Part shown: positions 1 through 8,604 of the stretch, piece after piece
Numbering within the stretch: position 1 is the first letter of the stretch
How the letters are laid out: every line of letters begins with the position of its first letter
Origin: BOG-1155 sp050012495
Lineage (GTDB): Bacteria; Desulfobacterota; Syntrophorhabdia; Syntrophorhabdales; WCHB1-27
NCBI GenBank assembly: GCA_050012495.1
Contig: JBEKHB010000002.1
Location: forward strand, 80,471 to 144,470
DNA: 64,000 bases
Reading direction: 5' to 3'
Made by a program: the position numbers and the translations under genes
The notes under the pieces: generated by a model
The model's database searches: none
The model's input: only the letters and a program-made list of their open reading frames with translations
Told to the model about the DNA's origin: nothing

Positions 1-522
1 GGATTCATCCGGGTTGTGCCCCCAGAGGATATAAAGGTTCGAGTCGAGTTCCTCCGTGGGATATTTGCCGAAGGTGATCTGCCGGGTGCGGATGCGCATG
101 CGGTAGCAGATGCTTTCGACGGAGAAGAAGTTGGGTGATCCGAAGGCCGCCTTGAATCGCTGGGTTAATCCCGCCATCTCCAGATTCTCGACGCCGATGG
201 ACCCGCTAAAGACACCCAACACCGCGGGACCGAACTCGTCCTTGAGGCGCAGCAGTTTTTCGGCGATCTCCGTAAGGGCCTGATCCCAGGTGACCTGCTC
301 CCGGCGTCCACCGGCCTTTTTCAATGGGTGCATCAATCGGGCCGGGTGATAGACGTTGTCCAGGGCTGCCTCGCCCTTCGGACAGAGCTTCCCCTTATTG
401 AGGGGATGGGCGTCCAGACCTTCGACTTTGACCGCCCTCCCATCCTGTACGGTCACTCGTGTGCCGCAGGAGTGATAACAAAGGGTGCAGTCCGTCAGTA
501 CCACCTTTGCGTTCCCTCCCAT
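1..522 (-). CDS. Molybdopterin-dependent oxidoreductase, N-terminal part (cut by window edge)
   Basis: I translated this directly from the minus strand. It stays open from an ATG at 522 to the window edge (174 codons). A good ribosome site (GGGAGGAAGCAG) lies just before the ATG. The N-terminus has four cysteines at residues 12, 15, 19 and 47 (C-x2-C-x3-C-x27-C, then PKG), the usual 4Fe-4S site of the Mo/W-bis-PGD family (formate dehydrogenase, polysulfide or tetrathionate reductase and relatives). Later residues (HPLNKGKLCPKG, then VTWDQAL) also fit the family. The electron donor or acceptor cannot be decided from the N-terminus. No twin-arginine signal is seen, which suggests a cytoplasmic enzyme. 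It is divergent from thrS. Confidence 0.85.
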   Translation of the reverse strand, partial: MGGNAKVVLTDCTLCYHSCGTRVTVQDGRAVKVEGLDAHPLNKGKLCPKGEAALDNVYHPARLMHPLKKAGGRREQVTWDQALTEIAEKLLRLKDEFGPAVLGVFSGSIGVENLEMAGLTQRFKAAFGSPNFFSVESICYRMRIRTRQITFGKYPTEELDSNLYILWGHNPDES

Positions 523-585
523 TCTGCTTCCTCCCCAAAAAGGGCTGTCCCCGCCTATTCTACCCCAAATCTCTGCCAATTCCAA

Positions 586-615
586 TTGACAAGGCAAAGA
601 AAAAAACAGTAGAAT
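586..615 (+). promoter_or_regulatory. Sigma-70 type promoter for the thrS operon
   Basis: TTGACA at 586-591, an 18-nt spacer, then TAGAAT at 610-615. Both hexamers are at or near consensus. The predicted start near 622 leaves a leader of about 140 nt before thrS. Confidence 0.7.
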
Positions 616-681
616 ACCTCAGTTGTATGCCGATACGAAGAGGAAGTGCCTGGCCTGCGGACGGAATAAACAATCGGGACC

Positions 682-704
682 GCGGCGCTCTAGGCCGCAT
701 TTTT
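682..704 (+). terminator. Leader hairpin with T-run upstream of thrS (possible attenuator)
   Basis: GCGGC (682-686) pairs with GCCGC (694-698) around a 7-nt loop, followed by ATTTTTT. It lies between the promoter and thrS, so it could stop transcription before the operon. TGCGG at 656-660 could instead pair with CCGCA at 695-699, giving a competing fold. The stretch before the stem (GGGACCGCG) resembles part of a T-box, but a full T-box leader does not fit here. Confidence 0.5.
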
Positions 705-764
705 TCAACAGGGGCATCATGTGATGCCTTTTGATTTCTTGGATGCCTTGCACGGGAGTGAGTC

Positions 765-2663
765 TTGATCGTACGATTCAGGGATAAGGAGTACGCCGCT
801 CCGGACGGAAGCGTCAGTTTTTTCGATTTCCTCAAAGGTCTCGGCGCCTTTGACAAAGAGATCATTGCGGTGAAAACAGGGGGTGAGCTGCTCGACCTCT
901 CCTCGCCACTGAGGGAAGGCAGCCTCGAGCCCGTGTATATAAACTCCGCCGAAGGCACGCATATCCTGCGCCACAGCGCCGCCCACGTCATGGCGGAGGC
1001 GGTAAAGGAGCTCTTCCCGGAGGCAAAGGTGACAATCGGCCCGGCCATAGAGACGGGCTTCTACTACGACTTCGATTACGAGCCCGGCTTTACGGAGGAA
1101 GACCTGCCCCGGATAGAAGAGAGGATGCAGGCGATCATCGACAAGGACATCCCCATCACGCGTCGGGTCGTCCCGAAGAAGGAGGCAGTCGAGCTGTTCC
1201 ATGGCATGGGGGAGCCCTTCAAGGTGGAGCTGATCAGCGCCATTCCGGACGAGCAGGTGAGCCTCTACACACAGGACGGCTTCACCGACTTCTGCCGCGG
1301 CCCCCACCTCCCCTCGACCGGAAGGATACCGGCTTTCAAGCTCCTCAGCCTTGCCGGCGCGTATTGGAGGGGCGATGAAAAGAACAAGATGCTGACGAGG
1401 ATTTACGGGACGGCTTTCCCGAGCGCGGAGGCCCTCCAGGAGCATCTGAAGTTCCTTGAAGAGGTCAGGAAGAGGGACCACAGGCGGCTCGGCAGGGAGC
1501 TCGATCTTTTCAGCATCTCCGACGAGGTCGGCGCGGGTCTCGTGATCTACCACCCGAGCGGCGCCCTGCTCCGCTACATCCTCGAAGACTTCGAGAAGAA
1601 AGAACACCTGAAGCGGGGTTATCAGTTCGTCATCGGTCCGCAGATCCTCAAGGTAGATTTGTGGAAGAAGTCCGGCCACTACGAGAACTACCGGGAAAAC
1701 ATGTACTTCACGAAGGTGGATGACGTCGAGTACGGGCTGAAGCCCATGAATTGCGTCGCCCATATCATGGTCTATAAATCGCAGATCAGGAGCTACAGGG
1801 ACCTGCCCCTGCGCTACTTCGAGCTGGGCACCGTCAACCGGCACGAGCTGTCGGGGGTGCTCCACGGCCTCATGCGGGTCAGGGAATTCACCCAGGATGA
1901 CGCCCATATCTTTTGCAGGCAGGACCAGCTCCACGACGAGATAAACAGTATCGCATCGTTCGTCGCGGATGTCATGGGCATCTTCGGGTTCGACTACGAG
2001 CTGGAGATCAGCACCAGGCCGAAGGAGCACTTCATAGGCCGCATCGAGGACTGGGACAAGGCGGAACGCATCTTGAAGACCGTCCTCGACGACAGGTCTA
2101 TCCCCTATGATATCAATGAGGGAGACGGCGCATTCTACGGTCCGAAGATCGATGTGAAGCTGAAGGACGCCCTGGGCAGAAAGTGGCAGTGTGCAACCAT
2201 CCAGCTGGACTTTGCCCTGCCCGAGCGCTTTGACCTCCACTACACCGACAAGGACAGCCGGCGAAAAAGGCCGGTCATGCTCCACCGGGTAATCCTCGGG
2301 GCCATGGAGCGGTTTATCGGCATACTCATCGAGCACTATGCGGGCCGCTTCCCTCTGTGGCTCTCCCCGCTGCAGGTCCTCATCCTCACCATCACGGACG
2401 AGCAGGCCGCCTATGCGGAAGAGCTGCGGCAGATGCTCGCCGCCGCGGACATCAGGGTGGAAGTGGATGGGCGGAACGAAAAATTGGGCTTTAAAATACG
2501 TGAAGGGACCATGAGAAAAGTCCCTTACATGCTTATATTGGGAAGGAAGGAGGCAGAAACGCGCACCATTTCGGTCAGGGGCCGCGACGGCGCCGAGATG
2601 AAAGGCGTAAGTGCCGCTGAGTTCATAGAGAGAGCAAAGGAAGAGAATACGTCCAGGAGGTGA
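765..2663 (+). CDS. thrS: Threonine--tRNA ligase
   Basis: 632 aa, the usual length. It charges tRNA-Thr in the cytoplasm. The order is N-terminal TGS domain (about 1-60), a tRNA second additional/editing domain with HxxxH (HSAAH) near residues 70-75, the class II catalytic core with PMNCVAH and MRVREFTQDD (motif 2) and HRVILGAMERF (motif 3), and a C-terminal anticodon-binding domain. The start is TTG at 765: an in-frame TGA lies just before it at 759-761, and GGGAGTG lies at a suitable distance. It is the first gene of the operon; infC starts a few bases after its stop. Confidence 0.97.
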   Translation: MIVRFRDKEYAAPDGSVSFFDFLKGLGAFDKEIIAVKTGGELLDLSSPLREGSLEPVYINSAEGTHILRHSAAHVMAEAVKELFPEAKVTIGPAIETGFYYDFDYEPGFTEEDLPRIEERMQAIIDKDIPITRRVVPKKEAVELFHGMGEPFKVELISAIPDEQVSLYTQDGFTDFCRGPHLPSTGRIPAFKLLSLAGAYWRGDEKNKMLTRIYGTAFPSAEALQEHLKFLEEVRKRDHRRLGRELDLFSISDEVGAGLVIYHPSGALLRYILEDFEKKEHLKRGYQFVIGPQILKVDLWKKSGHYENYRENMYFTKVDDVEYGLKPMNCVAHIMVYKSQIRSYRDLPLRYFELGTVNRHELSGVLHGLMRVREFTQDDAHIFCRQDQLHDEINSIASFVADVMGIFGFDYELEISTRPKEHFIGRIEDWDKAERILKTVLDDRSIPYDINEGDGAFYGPKIDVKLKDALGRKWQCATIQLDFALPERFDLHYTDKDSRRKRPVMLHRVILGAMERFIGILIEHYAGRFPLWLSPLQVLILTITDEQAAYAEELRQMLAAADIRVEVDGRNEKLGFKIREGTMRKVPYMLILGRKEAETRTISVRGRDGAEMKGVSAAEFIERAKEENTSRR

Positions 2664-2667
2664 ATTT

Positions 2668-3192
2668 ATAGGATCCGCAAGAGAAGTGAAGGATGTCACG
2701 AATATCAACGAGAAGATAAGGGCGAAAGAGGTGAGACTGATCGACGAGGACGGCACCATGATAGGCATTACGTCCACGTATGAGGCCATTAAAATGGCGC
2801 GTGAGAAGGAGCTTGATCTGGTCGAAGTCTCGCCGAAAGCCGTGCCGCCCGTAGCCAGGATCATGGATTACGGCAAGTTCAAGTACCAGGCTGCGAAGAG
2901 GGCGGCCGAGGCCAAGAAAAAGCAGACGATCATCCAGGTGAAGGAGATGAAGCTGGGGCTGAAGATCGAGGAGCACGACCTTGAGTTCAAGCTGAAACAC
3001 CTGCGGGACTTTCTGAGTGAGGGCGATAAGGTGAAGATCACCATCATGTTCAGAGGCAGAGAGGTGCTCCATAGGGACAAGGGGGAACAACTCGCCGTAA
3101 AGGTGATAGACGCCCTGAAAGACGTGAGTGACGTGGAACAGAAACCAAAGTTTGACGGCAGAAACATAATCATAGTTTTTGCACCCAAGTGA
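2668..3192 (+). CDS. infC: Translation initiation factor IF-3, probable AUA start codon
   Basis: IF-3 binds the 30S subunit and checks start codons. The protein matches the family (INEKIRAKEVRLI near the N-terminus; KMAREKELDLVEVSP and ARIMDYGKFKY in the first domain). The perfect ribosome site AGGAGG at 2655-2660 lies 7 nt before an in-frame ATA at 2668, but 25 nt before the first conventional start (GTG, 2686). The ATA start gives 174 aa. Non-AUG starts on infC are known and serve IF-3 autoregulation (AUU in E. coli), so ATA is the likely start here. A GTG start at 2686 (168 aa) is the fallback. Confidence 0.93.
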   Translation: MGSAREVKDVTNINEKIRAKEVRLIDEDGTMIGITSTYEAIKMAREKELDLVEVSPKAVPPVARIMDYGKFKYQAAKRAAEAKKKQTIIQVKEMKLGLKIEEHDLEFKLKHLRDFLSEGDKVKITIMFRGREVLHRDKGEQLAVKVIDALKDVSDVEQKPKFDGRNIIIVFAPK

Positions 3193-3210
3193 GCGAAGCG
3201 AGCTTAAGGG

Positions 3211-3234
3211 GGGACGACCCGCGCGCGGGTGCCC
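3211..3234 (+). promoter_or_regulatory. GC-rich hairpin in the rpmI leader
   Basis: CCCGCGCGCGGG (3218-3229) is a 12-nt palindrome. Flanking GGG (3211-3213) and CCC (3232-3234) can extend it. It lies between infC and rpmI, where ribosomal protein L20 represses rpmI-rplT in other bacteria. A role as an L20 or IF-3 control element is inference only. Confidence 0.3.
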
Positions 3235-3252
3235 AATAGATGAGGAGGAATA

Positions 3253-3450
3253 ATGCCGAAGTTAAAATCGCACAGGGGTCTGGCGAAGAGGGTGAAAAAG
3301 ACCGCAAGCGGCAAGATCAAGCGGTCAAGGGCCTTTCACAGCCATCTCCTTTCGTCGAAATCACCCAAAAGGAAGAGGAACCTTTCACAGACGGTAATGG
3401 TACACCCCACGAATGAAAAGAACTTGAAGAGGCTAGTCCCCTATCTGTAA
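3253..3450 (+). CDS. rpmI: 50S ribosomal protein L35
   Basis: 65 aa, very basic, normal family length. It starts MPKLKSHRGLAKRVK and has a clear ribosome site (GAGGAGGAATA) before the ATG. It is a structural protein of the large subunit, cotranscribed between infC and rplT as in E. coli. Confidence 0.97.
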   Translation: MPKLKSHRGLAKRVKKTASGKIKRSRAFHSHLLSSKSPKRKRNLSQTVMVHPTNEKNLKRLVPYL

Positions 3451-3474
3451 GGTTCTGGAGGAGGAGTCAAAGAA

Positions 3475-3834
3475 ATGCCAAGGGCTAAAAGAGGAACAAA
3501 AGCAAGGGCCAGACGTAAAAAGATCATGAAGGCCGCCAGAGGCATGGTCGGCGCGAGGCGCACCGTCTACAAGGTGGCGCAGCAGTCCGTGTTCAGGGCC
3601 ATGCAGCACGCGTTTGCGGGCAGAAAACAGAGGAAGCGGGACTTCAGGTCTTTATGGATAACGAGAATAAATGCGGCATGCAGGACCTACGGCATCCCCT
3701 ATGGTCTGTTTGTCCACGGATTGAAGGTGCAAAACATCGGGTTGGACCGTAAATCGCTCGCCGACATGGCGGTAAACGATCCGGCGGGGTTCGGGACACT
3801 TATCGCGAAGGTCAAAGCGCCGCACGTACAATAA
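3475..3834 (+). CDS. rplT: 50S ribosomal protein L20
   Basis: 119 aa, matching the family (MPRAKRGTKARARRKKI; FAGRKQRKRDFRSLWITRINAA). It binds 23S rRNA early in 50S assembly and often represses its own operon. The ribosome site is GGAGGAG. The gene lies 24 nt after rpmI. Confidence 0.97.
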   Translation: MPRAKRGTKARARRKKIMKAARGMVGARRTVYKVAQQSVFRAMQHAFAGRKQRKRDFRSLWITRINAACRTYGIPYGLFVHGLKVQNIGLDRKSLADMAVNDPAGFGTLIAKVKAPHVQ

Positions 3835-3916
3835 CCTCACGCGAACGGGCGGCAAGCGCGCCGCCGGGTAGTGCGCTTGCGGGCGATGACGCGGGCGCGC
3901 ATAAGGCGAAAGACGA

Positions 3917-4927
3917 GTGGATCTTACGGCGCTCAAAGACAAAATCGCTCAGGAGCTTGCATCGATACACTCGATGGAAGACCTGATGCGGGTGAAGGTC
4001 AGTCTTCTCGGCAGGAAGGGTCTCTTCCCGGACTACTACGAGCAGTTGAAAACCAGGTCGCCGGAGGAAAGGCGTCTTGCCGGCCGGGAGATCAACAGTC
4101 TCAAGAGCTGGACCGAGACAAGACTGGGCGAGGCTGAGGCGGCCTACGCCGCACAGGAGAAGCAAAAAAGGGCGCAAGAGGCGTCCATCGACATCACGCT
4201 CCCCGGAAAGAAACCCGTCCTCGGCAGGCTCCACCCCATCACCCTTGTCTTCGACGAGATCATCAGGATCTTTTCCTCCCTCGGTTTTTCGGTTGCCGAG
4301 GGGCCGGACATCGAGCTCGAGTATTACAATTTCGAGGCCCTCAACATCCCCAGGGATCATCCCGCCCGGGACATGCAGGATACCTTCTACGTAAAACCCG
4401 ATATAGTGCTCCGGACCCACACCTCCCCCGTCCAGATACGGACCATGGAGCACACGTCGCCCCCCATACGGATCATCGCCCCCGGCGCGGTCTACCGCCA
4501 CGACCAGGACATCTCCCACACCCCGATGTTCCACCAGGTCGAAGGTCTGATGGTTGACAGGAACGTGAGGTTTTCCGACCTCAAAGGCGTGCTGACCATG
4601 TTTATCCATGAGATGTTCGGAGAAAACGTGCCGGTAAGGTTCAGGCCGAGCTATTTCCCCTTCACCGAGCCCTCGGCCGAGGTGGATATCGGCTGCGTCA
4701 TCTGCAAGGGCGCGGGCTGCGGGGTATGCAAGAAGACAGGATGGCTCGAAATCCTCGGCTCCGGCGCCGTCCATCCCCAGCTCTTCAGGAACGTGGGCTA
4801 TGACCCGGAAGAGGTATCCGGGTTCGCCTTCGGCATGGGAGTCGAAAGGATCGCCATGATAAAGTTCGGCATCGACGACATCAAGCAGTTCTACAATAAC
4901 GACATCCGTTTCCTGTCACAGTTCTGA
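3917..4927 (+). CDS. pheS: Phenylalanine--tRNA ligase alpha subunit
   Basis: 336 aa, normal length, GTG start with a weak AAGGCG upstream. It has an N-terminal coiled-coil tRNA-binding arm, then the class II core (HPITLVFDEI, motif 2 RTHTSPVQIRTM, and GMGVERIAMIKFGI near the C-terminus). It forms the alpha2-beta2 enzyme with PheT, whose gene starts 8 nt downstream. The 82-nt gap after rplT is GC-rich with no obvious promoter, so readthrough from the thrS promoter is likely. Confidence 0.96.
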   Translation: MDLTALKDKIAQELASIHSMEDLMRVKVSLLGRKGLFPDYYEQLKTRSPEERRLAGREINSLKSWTETRLGEAEAAYAAQEKQKRAQEASIDITLPGKKPVLGRLHPITLVFDEIIRIFSSLGFSVAEGPDIELEYYNFEALNIPRDHPARDMQDTFYVKPDIVLRTHTSPVQIRTMEHTSPPIRIIAPGAVYRHDQDISHTPMFHQVEGLMVDRNVRFSDLKGVLTMFIHEMFGENVPVRFRPSYFPFTEPSAEVDIGCVICKGAGCGVCKKTGWLEILGSGAVHPQLFRNVGYDPEEVSGFAFGMGVERIAMIKFGIDDIKQFYNNDIRFLSQF

Positions 4928-4934
4928 GGTCGCA

Positions 4935-7367
4935 ATGAGAGTACCCTTTAACTGGCTGAAAGAATTCACCCCTGTCTCTGCGGCCGCCTCCGACGTGGCG
5001 GACTCACTTACCATGAGGGGGCTTGAAGTTGAGGCGGTGGAGCAGATTATCCCCCGGTTCAGCGAGGTCTACGTCGGCAGGGTCCTTGAGGTCGAGACAA
5101 TCCGCCTCGCGGAAAAGCTCTCCCTGTGCCGGGTCGACGTGGGGACCGACATCCTCCCCATCGTATGCGGCGCGCCCAATGTCGCCAGGGGCCGCACAGT
5201 GGCGGTCGCCGTGCCCGGTGGACGCCTCGCCGACAACAGCGTGATCGAGAAAAAACGGCTCGTGGGTGTTGACTCTTACGGCATGCTCTGCTCGGAAAAG
5301 GAGCTTGGGCTGTCGGACGACCATAGCGGCATCTTCGTGCTCCCCGACGACTTGAAAACGGGCGAGCCCCTCGACCGCGCCCTCGGGATCGCCGATTACG
5401 TGCTCGATGTCAACGTACCCCCCAACAGGGGCGACTGCCAGTCCATCCTGGGCATCGCGAGGGAAGTGGCGGGCATATACGGCCTTGACGTCACCCTCCC
5501 CTCCTTCACCCTGAACGAGACGGACGCCATAGACGGCCTCATCCGGCTCTCGGTTGCCGACACGGAGGCGTGCCCCAGGTACGTGCTGCGCATGGTGCGG
5601 GGGATCTCGATCGTCCCCGCCCCTTTCTGGATGAGAAACAGGATCACGAAAGCCGGCATGAGGCCCATAAACGCCATTGTCGACGTGACGAACTACGTGA
5701 TGCTGGAGCTTGGCCAGCCGCTCCATGCCTTTGACTATGCACGCATCGGGGGCACGCGCATCGAGGTAAGGGTGGCCGACGAGAAGTCCGTGTTCCGCAC
5801 TCTCGACGGCCAAGACAGGGCCCTTGTGAAGGGGGACATACTCATCTGCGACGGGTCCGGTCCCGTGGCCCTCGCCGGCGTCATGGGAGGAGAAAACTCC
5901 GAGATAAGCGCGGCAACGAAAGACGTAGCCCTGGAGAGCGCCTTCTTCAACCCGCTGCTCATCAGACAGACGGCGAGGCGGCTCGATTTGCGGTCCGAGG
6001 CCTCGGCGCGCTTTGAGAAGGGCATCGATATCGAAAATGTCGACTACGCGGCCCGGAGGGCCGTTGAGCTGATGCAGCGCACCTCGGGGGGAGTCGTGCT
6101 CGCGGGCAGCCTGGAGGTGTACGAAAAGCAAAAGCCGGCCACGATACGCTTAAGCCTGCAGCGCACCAGGGACCTCATCGGCACGCCCCTCTCCCGCGAG
6201 GAAGTTGTCGACGGCCTTGCGTCAATCGGCATAAAATTGGAGGGGGGACACCCCTCCGAAAGACAAGAGGCGAGAGGAGTGTCCCCCCAACCGCTTTCGA
6301 GCGACGCGGAGACGCTCTGCTTCTCCGTACCGTCGTTCCGCCACGATTTGAAGGAGTACGTCGACCTTATCGAGGAGGTGGCCCGCATAGCCGGCTACGA
6401 CGCAGTGCCCGCCTCGGCCCCGGTCAGCCCCCTTCTCCCCGTGTCGCGGGGGAAGAGAGACACGGACATCGATGCGGCCAAGACGTACCTGGCGGCGGCC
6501 GGGTTCTTCGAGGTCATCAACTACGGGTTTTTCGGCGTCAAGGATATCGAGAACTTTCGCCTCCAGGCCCCCGACGAGCGCACATCCTTTGTGCCCATAC
6601 TCAACCCCATATCAAAAGAGCTGGGCGTCATGCGCACTTTCCTTGCCGCGCGCCTGCTCGAAAACATCGCTTACAACGGCAACAGAGGCACAAAAAACCT
6701 GAGGATATTCGAGGTCGGCAAGGTATTCTTCAGATCGGACGGCGCCGTGCTGCCCCGTGAATCGATGCACCTGGCTTGCGCGATTTCGGGCAAGGAAAGG
6801 GAGTACTTCTGGAGAGATACGGTGAAGGAATTCGATTTCTTCGACCTGAAGGGTGTGCTGGAGGGGCTTTTCGAGCGGTTCAACCTCCAGCTCCGCGTGG
6901 AGAAGGCGGAAAGTCCTTTCCTGGAAAGCACGGAAGGTGCCGACCTCTTCGCCAACGACAGAAAAGTCGGCTGGATCGGGGCGCTCCGGGAAAGCGTGAG
7001 GGCCGCCTACAACACGGACGAGAAGGTCTGGTGCAGCGAGCTGGACCTTGACGTGCTCGGCCGGTCCGGGACCCGGGAAAGGGCCTACCGACCCATACCC
7101 CGTTACCCGGCCGTTGTGCGCGATTTTTCTTTTTATGTGCCCGATCAGGTCCCTGTTGCCGACCTGGTTGAGGGGATAGCGGAAGTGTCTCCCCTGATAG
7201 TCTCGGTCGGGGTCTTCGATACTTTTAAAAAGGAGGTGAGAAGCATATCTTTCCGCGTTGTGTTTCAATCCTACGAGGATACCCTCACGGACGGGAACGT
7301 GAACGGTCTGCAGCAGATTATCATCGACAGGCTTACCATGAAAGAAGGGATAAAATTGAGAACGTAG
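4935..7367 (+). CDS. pheT: Phenylalanine--tRNA ligase beta subunit
   Basis: 810 aa, about the usual size. It has an N-terminal EMAP-like tRNA-binding domain (about 40-150), then the B3/B4 editing and B5 domains, a catalytic-like core, and a C-terminal ferredoxin-fold anticodon-binding domain (about 718-810). It pairs with PheS. Residues about 434-455, between GIKLE and the conserved VPSFRHDLKEYVDLIEE, are encoded by a palindromic repeat inserted in frame (see 6242-6288). The frame stays open, so the protein is probably functional with a loop insertion. Confidence 0.96.
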   Translation: MRVPFNWLKEFTPVSAAASDVADSLTMRGLEVEAVEQIIPRFSEVYVGRVLEVETIRLAEKLSLCRVDVGTDILPIVCGAPNVARGRTVAVAVPGGRLADNSVIEKKRLVGVDSYGMLCSEKELGLSDDHSGIFVLPDDLKTGEPLDRALGIADYVLDVNVPPNRGDCQSILGIAREVAGIYGLDVTLPSFTLNETDAIDGLIRLSVADTEACPRYVLRMVRGISIVPAPFWMRNRITKAGMRPINAIVDVTNYVMLELGQPLHAFDYARIGGTRIEVRVADEKSVFRTLDGQDRALVKGDILICDGSGPVALAGVMGGENSEISAATKDVALESAFFNPLLIRQTARRLDLRSEASARFEKGIDIENVDYAARRAVELMQRTSGGVVLAGSLEVYEKQKPATIRLSLQRTRDLIGTPLSREEVVDGLASIGIKLEGGHPSERQEARGVSPQPLSSDAETLCFSVPSFRHDLKEYVDLIEEVARIAGYDAVPASAPVSPLLPVSRGKRDTDIDAAKTYLAAAGFFEVINYGFFGVKDIENFRLQAPDERTSFVPILNPISKELGVMRTFLAARLLENIAYNGNRGTKNLRIFEVGKVFFRSDGAVLPRESMHLACAISGKEREYFWRDTVKEFDFFDLKGVLEGLFERFNLQLRVEKAESPFLESTEGADLFANDRKVGWIGALRESVRAAYNTDEKVWCSELDLDVLGRSGTRERAYRPIPRYPAVVRDFSFYVPDQVPVADLVEGIAEVSPLIVSVGVFDTFKKEVRSISFRVVFQSYEDTLTDGNVNGLQQIIIDRLTMKEGIKLRT
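6242..6288. repeat. Palindromic element inserted in frame in pheT
   Basis: GGGGGGACAC (6242-6251) and GTGTCCCCCC (6279-6288) are perfect 10-bp inverted arms. CTCC and GGAG just inside extend the pairing. The sequence falls in a variable loop of PheT and adds about 20 codons without breaking the frame. A related GGGGGAC palindrome lies at 22387-22461, which suggests a dispersed REP-like family. Confidence 0.6.
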
Positions 7368-7376
7368 GGAGGGTGT

Positions 7377-7667
7377 ATGACGAAGCAGGAAATAGTAACG
7401 ACAGTGTATGAAAAGCTCGGTTTTTCAAAGAGAGAGTCGTCAGACTTCGTCGAGCAATTCTTTAAGATCGTGAAACAGAGTCTGGCCCAGGGTGAAAATG
7501 TCAAGATATCCGGGCTGGGGAATTTTGTGGTAAAAGAGAAGCAGGCAAGAAGGGGAAGAAACCCTCAGACAGGCGAAGTGATCGAGATTGCCAAGCGCAG
7601 AGTGCTGAATTTCAAGTTGAGCCAGGTTTTGAAGGACGAAATAAACTGCAACGACAACGGCGCATGA
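7377..7667 (+). CDS. ihfA: Integration host factor alpha subunit (HU/IHF family)
   Basis: 96 aa. It starts MTKQEIVTTVYEKLGFSKRE and has the DNA-binding arm GRNPQTGEVIEIAKRRV. It is a small DNA-bending protein. The alpha assignment rests on its place directly after pheT, as in Proteobacteria. The TGA overlaps the ATG of the next gene (ATGA). Confidence 0.92.
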   Translation: MTKQEIVTTVYEKLGFSKRESSDFVEQFFKIVKQSLAQGENVKISGLGNFVVKEKQARRGRNPQTGEVIEIAKRRVLNFKLSQVLKDEINCNDNGA

Positions 7668-7981
7668 TCCCGAATATCCCCGAAAGGGTATTCTACAGGA
7701 TAAAGGAGGTGTGCACTCTTACCGGCCTAAAACCTCACATACTGCGGTACTGGGAACAGGAATTCAGGGAGATAAGGCCCACGAAAAGCTTACGGGGGCA
7801 CAGACTATACACAAAGAAGGATTTGGATGCAATTTCCACTATCAAAAAACTCCTTTACGAAAAACGGTTTACTATCGACGGCGCCAAGAAATACCTGAAC
7901 ACGCAAAGAACGCTCTTTGTGGAGATCAAGGAAGAATTAAGGGAGATCGTCAAAATACTCAACAAGGGAGACCGAACATGA
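7664..7981 (+). CDS. MerR family transcriptional regulator
   Basis: 105 aa. The N-terminal winged helix (FYRIKEVCTLTGLKPHILRYWEQEF; RLYTKKDLDAI) is typical MerR. The C-terminal part is short, with no metal-binding cysteines and no drug-binding domain, so no effector can be named. A short MerR gene after ihfA is common in Desulfobacterota. It is translationally coupled to ihfA and to the next gene by ATGA overlaps. Confidence 0.9.
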   Translation: MIPNIPERVFYRIKEVCTLTGLKPHILRYWEQEFREIRPTKSLRGHRLYTKKDLDAISTIKKLLYEKRFTIDGAKKYLNTQRTLFVEIKEELREIVKILNKGDRT

Positions 7982-8604
7982 AAGCAGTGGTGATTGTCCT
8001 GTTGTTTCTGTGTGTTCTCGTCTCTTGCAGCATCGGACCTGTCTTCATCGCAAAGAATGAAGATGAAGCGATAATAACCTCGTATCAGGACCCCGCCCTT
8101 TCCGAATTGTCCAGCCGGCACCGGCCGCTCCTGAACGACATATACCGGCGGTACAAGTCGGCCGGCATCGACTTCTATCCGAACGGCCTCGGTTTTATGG
8201 ACTTCACCGACGATCAAGGCAAGACGCTTCACTACCTCCTCGTCGAGGTAAGGCCGGATAAGATCTCCACGATCGGCGAGGTGCAGTCAAAACCCGCTGG
8301 AAGGTTCTCCGAGGTATTCGAACACCATTTCGAGAAGAACCTCCGTCACCTCAAAGCCGAGGACGTCCGGATGGACGGGGTTGACGGCCTTGCCTTCGGC
8401 GTCTACTGGCCTGTCCGCGACCTGTCGAAATGCGGCGACTACGGCGGGTTCATCGAGTATATGACCATCTACTTCCACAAAGACGACTTCGTCAGTCTCA
8501 TCGAGAAACGCACGACGTTGTCGGAAGCTGTAGAAAATGCGGAGGTTGTCACGAGTCTCGACCGGAAACCGGCGAAGTCGGTAAGGGTGACGGAGGTGGA
8601 GTAG
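7978..8604 (+). CDS. Lipoprotein of unknown function
   Basis: 208 aa. A signal peptide with lipobox LVSC puts the lipid-modified cysteine at residue 17. The rest is a mixed soluble domain with no family I recognise. The ATG overlaps the merR stop (ATGA), so it is the last gene of the translation operon. I chose this start over an upstream ATG in the same frame because only this one gives a signal peptide. Confidence 0.8.
   Translation: MKAVVIVLLFLCVLVSCSIGPVFIAKNEDEAIITSYQDPALSELSSRHRPLLNDIYRRYKSAGIDFYPNGLGFMDFTDDQGKTLHYLLVEVRPDKISTIGEVQSKPAGRFSEVFEHHFEKNLRHLKAEDVRMDGVDGLAFGVYWPVRDLSKCGDYGGFIEYMTIYFHKDDFVSLIEKRTTLSEAVENAEVVTSLDRKPAKSVRVTEVE

Noticed and set aside
640..720. Threonine-rich leader peptide for thrS
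   Set aside because: The ATG ORF in the leader has a single threonine codon, so peptide-based attenuation is not supported.
586..764. Full T-box riboswitch upstream of thrS
   Set aside because: The leader is about 140 nt, lacks a Stem I and a complete T-box sequence; only a partial match to the T-box core is seen.
717..2864. Long open frame opposite thrS
   Set aside because: GC-rich codon bias keeps the antisense frame open; the plus strand encodes a clear ThrRS, and this protein has no recognisable motif.
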